DNA from: Spinellus fusiger
Lineage: Eukaryota > Mucoromycota > Mucoromycetes > Mucorales > Phycomycetaceae
Length of the DNA stretch: 64,000 nt
Direction of reading: 5' to 3'
Assembly (NCBI GenBank): GCA_025094145.1
Contig: JALLLS010000024.1
Span: forward strand, 124,001-188,000
The notes under the pieces were generated by a model. The model was not told the DNA's origin, did no database searches, and worked only from the letters and a program-made list of their open reading frames with translations. This document shows, piece by piece, positions 59,393 through 64,000 of this stretch. Position numbers and translations under genes: made by a program. Every line of letters begins with the position of its first letter. Positions within the stretch are counted from its first letter, which is position 1.

Positions 59393-60835
59393 CACACCAG
59401 GAGATTTTTGGGATATATAAGGAAATATCCTGAGAATAAAGGTACAATATCTATATGATTGGCTAATGTGTTTGAAAAAGCTTTTTCGCTGTCTAAATAA
59501 GCTATTTTAAACTCTAATTGCCTATTTTAGCAATTATGTCGTAAAGACATTTTCTATAATTGAAACTACAACCCTTTTTGGAAATACCAACTCCTACTAC
59601 TAAACTGAGAAGGGGATGCCATTGAATACTAAGGGATGATGATAGTTTGTAGTATTCAATAACATACCCCTGAAGCTAAATACTAGTAGTAGAAAAGTAT
59701 AAAACACACAACGTTATGAAATAATAAACATCAGAGTTTAACTAACTGTTAACTGACCGGATTTCCTTTGGACTAACAAGCCATTGACGACAATGGCTAT
59801 TAACTTTGCAAATAGAAAGTATAGAATTGGCTGTAAAGACAAGAAATAGAACAAGAATCACCCCAAAATTAAAACTCAGTCACTGCTTAAGAAAGATTTG
59901 TTATAGAACACACGGAATTAACTCTAGTGGTCATTGTCCATAAAATAGAACCAAGCTTACTTGTGTTGAGAACAGTATAGACATTCATTGACTCAATATT
60001 CATAATCACATCAACTGTCTTATTGTAACTGTTCTCAACAATAGTAATTAATGACAACAAGGTATTATTTCTAATACTGGACTTTAGGCCCAAGGCAAAT
60101 AGAGTATGAATTTTTTGACTTGTGGATTTCTACTTGTGGATTTCTACTTGTGGATTCTACTTGTGAATTTTATAAGTGAAGACAAAAATGTATACATTAC
60201 CAGAATAGAAAGAAAGAGAGATTATTTGTTTTGATATCCCCCTCCTTTTGTTATCTCCCATACTGTCCATACAACTTAACACCCAAGTACTCATCAATAT
60301 GAACATAAATAAGCAAGGTAATGTATTATTATTAACACAGCGAAACAATAGAAGGAAGTGATAGACGCTACCAAAGGCTATTCTAGAGATAAAAAAAAGG
60401 TAATTAGTGTCTTCATCTCGGCTTGAGCTCAATGTATTCCAAAAGACACTCAATGTATTGTTATTAGGCAAACAAAGACTCTTTTCAAGTCAGTCTTAGG
60501 TGGTCTTCTATACTATCAACAGTGTCTATGGTATACTCATAATCATAGTCATCTATCTCTTAAGGATAAAGCACAAGTCTTTTAGGGTATAGACTCTATT
60601 GCTATGAGGGAATTCACTTGAGCAGTAGCTATAGTCATAATATAGTATTATCTATACTATTATAATAAACAATATTATTCATAAACAATATATTCTATTG
60701 ATAATACAATTTGATATTGAGTTATCCACAAAAAGAAACAATTATTTAGATATCCGCAAACCTTTGAATTTAAACACAGATAGATATAAGGTTCGTTTTT
60801 TTTTTCGATGTGAAGAATAGGCGGTGATATGACAA
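59393..60835 (+). mobile_element. CACACC-ended TIR element, copy 4 (right end eroded)
   Basis: The left end CACACCAGGAGATTTTTGGG follows TA 59391-59392. The body aligns with copies 2 and 3, including the minus frames 60093-59887 and 60471-60157, which resemble frames in copies 1-3. A solo LTR-like segment sits at 59537-59792. The right TIR is not recognisable; similarity fades near GGCGGTGATATG at ~60835. Confidence 0.75.
59537..59792. mobile_element. Second solo LTR-like segment
   Basis: It starts TGTCGTAAAGACATTTTC and ends TTGACGACA, ~256 bp, related to 9534-9787. In copy 3 of the host element the corresponding site reads continuously TTAGCAATGGCTATT, so this is an insertion. Its flanking duplication is not clean. 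Confidence 0.6.
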
Positions 60836-60931
60836 TTATTCGCATGGATAGCTGTAGAAAATAGAAAATATGTAGTGTTACTAAAACTATCTAGAATTAA
60901 TGAAATATTTCATAAGGAAAATGTATATAGT

Positions 60932-61580
60932 AGCTAAGTGTACAGTTCAAAGTATTTTTATTTATGGGTGTTGGTTGCTATTCGCACATTGGGCATGTTA
61001 GCCACCCTATGAGAACTTTTGAAAAAAATAAGAATAAACATTGAAACACTTCAAATACGAAAGTGGAAAAAATAAATGCAAAGAGGGAGGAAGCAGGAGA
61101 ACAGAGAATATAAATCCTCAAATGAGGGAAAAAATGATGGAAAATGAGAAATGATTGTAAATGAGAATTATGAATAGACATCCAAAAGGCCATAAAGTCA
61201 GCAAGGAAACTAGGACACCAAAAGATAACCGTCATCCTGTGGCAATTCGAAATCCAACGAGGGATACTTAGAGCAACTCGGACAATTCTGAAAATAAATA
61301 CAGCAACTACACTAGCAGCTTCTGGCTTTGCTAAACGGGTTAAGAATGGGTGGTAGAGGAGAGATCGGAGAAGTGAGGATACAGCTTCTGTTGCTGAACG
61401 AGTCTTTGCACTCTATGGCGGCGTTGGCGTTCCCGCTCAACACACCCATCAGCAGCCTCAATGAGCAAGCTACCAGCTGATGGCTCTACCTTAAAGTCTC
61501 GAGTAGACATGGCTCGATCAATGGCTTGCAGCAGTATCAACAAACTGGGCCAAAGATCTCACCATAAGCTAAGTGTACAG
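60932..61580 (-). mobile_element. Copy D (621 bp) of the retroelement-like repeat, abutting T1 copy 2
   Basis: The core 60946-61566 is bounded by perfect 14 bp direct repeats AGCTAAGTGTACAG at 60932-60945 and 61567-61580. The right repeat contains the TA and CAG that begin the T1 element at 61578. Minus-strand frames such as 61543-61340 are partly shared with copy C but match no known protein. The left (minus-strand 3') end is fixed in all copies. Confidence 0.8.
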
Positions 61581-62891
61581 TAGAGAGACAAAAAATTGGC
61601 ATTTTTTTTAGAGATCCGATATATTTCATATCTTACATAAGAGACACTTGTAGCAGTTTTCTTCCTTTCTTCTTAATAAAAGTATATCCATATTTAATTT
61701 ACAATGTAACTAACAGACTACCAAAAAGCCACTATTGTTAATTTTCGAAAAGCAAATATGAAAGTAAAGGAGATAGCTGAAAGAACTGGAGTAAAGCTGC
61801 AAACAATCTACAATGTTCTAAATCAACAAAAGACAAGAGGAACTACCAAACGCCAAGAAAGTTCGAAAAGACCCAAAATATTCAATGAAAGAGGAATACG
61901 ACACCTGGAAGTTTTTGGCAAGAACAGACGATTGACTTTAAGGGAGATAGTTGTAGCAATACCCGAAGAATGCAGTAAGCATACTGTTAGACATGTACTG
62001 CATGAAGAGGGTATATTTAGCCGAGTGGCAAAGAAGAAACCTTTTTGAATGAAACACATCAAGAAAAAAGACTCAAGTTTGCCAAAGAACATCTCCACTA
62101 GACTGTTGATATATGGAAAAAGGTTATATGGACTGACGAAAATAGTTTCGAAATTGGCAAGAACAGTCGAGTGATTCACGTTTGGCGTAAGGATGGAGAA
62201 GCTTACAAAAAAGATTGTCTTGATCCCACATCCAAAAGCGGAAGATCTTCAGTTATGGTCTGGGGAGCCATTCGTCACGGTGAGAAGTCGGAGCTAGTGA
62301 TGCTTGAGAAGGATGAACGAAAGGCTGTTGATTTTGTCAAGAAAGTCTATGAAGAGTCATTGCTACGTTTCTGGGGTCTAGAGTGCCACTTGATATTGAT
62401 GAAAGATGGAGCACCCACTCACAAAAGTATTTTAGCAAGTGATTGGAAAATAGAGAGAGGAATTGATAGTTTGGAGTGTCCTGCTCAATCGTCCGATCTG
62501 AACCCCATTGAAAACCTTTGGATACAGACAAAAGACAAGGTCCAGAAGAGATGTAACGGTTCTGTCAAGATAGACAAGTTTAAGACTATTATAAAAGAAG
62601 TCTAGGATTCTTTTGAATCAAAAACATGCAACTTTTTGATTGAAACAATATCAGTACGAATGCAAGAAGTCATCAAGAACAAGGGTGGGAGTACCCATTA
62701 TTAAAGCTACATTTGTAATAATTTTTTATAAGTAAAATTAAAAATAAACTACATATAAGCATTCTTGAGCCTTTTTTTTAAAACATAATATGAGCTTTAT
62801 TAAAGTAGAAAATACTTTGTATTCCTTTTGATACAGGAAAAAAACTATATTGATAATATGAAATCTATCGAATTTTTTTGCTACCCCACTG
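61578..62891 (+). mobile_element. Tc1-like element, family T1, copy 2
   Basis: A 1,314 bp element between TA 61576-61577 and 62892-62893. The right end, reverse-complemented, is CAGTGGGGTAGCAAAAAAAT, identical to the left end of copy 1. The left end is diverged (CAGTAGAGAGACAAAAAATT). Confidence 0.9.
61758..62605 (+). pseudogene. Tc1-like DD34E transposase (family T1), broken copy 2
   Basis: The first frame (MKVKEIAERTGVKLQTIYNV) ends at 62048 because a T run has five bases where copy 1 has six, a one-base loss. After it, a TAG at ~62099-62101 replaces the Trp of HLYWTID in copy 1. Then KKVIWTDENSFEIGKNSRVI (first Asp), HVWRKDGEAY, VMVWGAIRHG, HLILMKDGAP (second Asp) and SSDLNPIENLW (Glu) are intact. 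An upstream ATG with an immediate TAA near 61703 may be the ancestral start. The two copies carry different lesions. Confidence 0.88.
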
Positions 62892-62893
62892 TA

Positions 62894-64000
62894 CAGTTAA
62901 TATATAAAATAAAGAAGTCAACACCATATCTTTGATTCCGTACAAAAGGGTGGTTTATACCCTTGGTGAAGAATAGTTGTTGGTTCCTGCTCTGTTCCTG
63001 TTTGTTCCCTTTGTTTGTATTTTTCGTTGATCCATCGTTAGGAAGGTTGCCGTTATCTGTCTTCTTGTGTCCCCACAGATCTACTCTCAGAGTGTCCCTT
63101 CCAGACCATCACAACCATAGTTCTTGCAGCCGCAAAGAACCGAGTTCCCCATCTTCCATTTACGAGCCCCCCTCCAGCGCATACACTTGCAAGAGCAGCC
63201 AGTATTTCTCTGAGGCACTGCGTGTCTCCAGAAATATCCCATTGCTCAACCGTAAAGATGTAAAAGGAAGGATATATCACTGCTTAAAGGCAAGAAAAAT
63301 ATGCTGTACTATGCCGATTTGTATTACTATCCTTTATGCCTATGTCATGGGAGATCAATCATTTTCTACTTTTGCATAAGATCATACTGTAATATTTGAG
63401 TGGATAATTTAAAATAGTAGCTTCAGAAAAAGACAGGAGATGAACTCAACATAGAAACATCCTCGGAGTCAATAAATATGCCATTGAAAATGAAATACCA
63501 AAAATGGGATAAAAAGAAGAATAGATACAATTATGCAATATCTATATTGTAAATAGAGATTACGAATAAGAAGGAAATGTTCCAACTATAGATGCATGTA
63601 TCACATTGACGGTTCTATTAAATTATTCATGCATTTATACTAGAACCATAGCTTCACGATAACAAAGAAAAATAAAACAAACAATAATTAGTACACAGAA
63701 TATTATTGTAGTCTTGAGTCAGTCAAGGTAGTCTATGTCTATGTATATATACACATATACGAAGATGGTTACTACAAAGGATATCAACGAGACTATTCAA
63801 TTAATATACACAAACAGTAATCTACGATAATAATAATAATAATAAGGATGTATAATAAAATATGCACAAATATGCACAAATATCAGTCATTCAACGGCAT
63901 GAATAAACATTTAAACACGACTATCTAAAAGACAGAATAGTATCACTGTAACATACATGCAGAGATAAGTATAAAAAGTTAGCCTACACACACTCTTTTT
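62894..64000. other. Terminal AT-rich region
   Basis: A 138-codon frame (62963-63379) has a hydrophobic start and Ser/Pro-rich middle, without a recognised family; it is GC-richer than its flanks and may be transposon-derived. Within it, 63255-63300 resembles the end region of the CACACC family (GGAAGGATATATCACTGCTTAAA). The last 600 bp show nothing recognisable. Confidence 0.35.

Noticed and set aside
62963..63379. 138 aa frame as a gene
   Set aside because: No recognised domain and overlap with CACACC-family end sequence; kept only as a note in the intergenic entry.

Overview
This window looks like nuclear DNA of an early-diverging filamentous fungus, most likely Mucoromycota (a Mucorales-type genome; Phycomyces-like repeat content is a guess). 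The grounds are AT-rich intergenic DNA, compact genes cut by many 45-170 bp introns with GTAAGT-like donors, a fungal gene set (CCC1, PHO84, CSM3/SWI3), genes that ascomycete yeasts lack (an SS18/SSXT-type protein, Y14/RBM8, mitochondrial ClpX), and many Tc1/IS630-like DNA transposons. All exon structures were spliced by hand from reading frame, splice sites and remembered family conservation. No similarity search was run.

Layout. Positions 1-11,600 are a transposon graveyard: an IS630-type element with long terminal inverted repeats (TIRs), a decayed PIF/Harbinger transposase beside an intact spliced gene that may be its Myb/SANT partner, a palindromic MITE, two Tc1-like elements abutting at one shared TA, and a ~1.5 kb TIR element carrying a solo LTR. 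Two genes, CCC1 (12,767-13,996) and MAF1 (17,937-18,964), then lie between two inverted copies of that TIR element. A two-finger C2H2 factor (20,871-21,597) and a repeat-rich gap with a MITE follow.

From 24,120 to 52,253 the DNA is gene-dense: PHO84, gamma-tubulin complex GCP3 (19 exons), GLE1, a Pro/Ser/Thr-rich unknown, a membrane-anchored double-thioredoxin PDI, an SS18-like polyglutamine protein, GAR1, mitochondrial CLPX, CSM3/TIPIN, NHP2, an HMIT/INT-type inositol transporter and Y14. GAR1 and NHP2, two subunits of the same H/ACA snoRNP, lie about 4 kb apart. GLE1, Y14, MAF1, GAR1 and NHP2 all serve RNA production, processing or export.

From 52,254 to the end, repeats dominate again around one metabolic gene, an O-acetylhomoserine sulfhydrylase (MET17 type). 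Its promoter and first codons are duplicated 4.3 kb away, ending exactly at a retroelement-like repeat. That repeat is the most unusual item here. It has four copies with one fixed end and variable other ends. Three copies are flanked by 14-17 bp direct repeats ending in (T/G)(A/T/G)CAG, and three sit immediately outside the TIR tip of a Tc1-like element. This suggests a retroelement that targets transposon ends.
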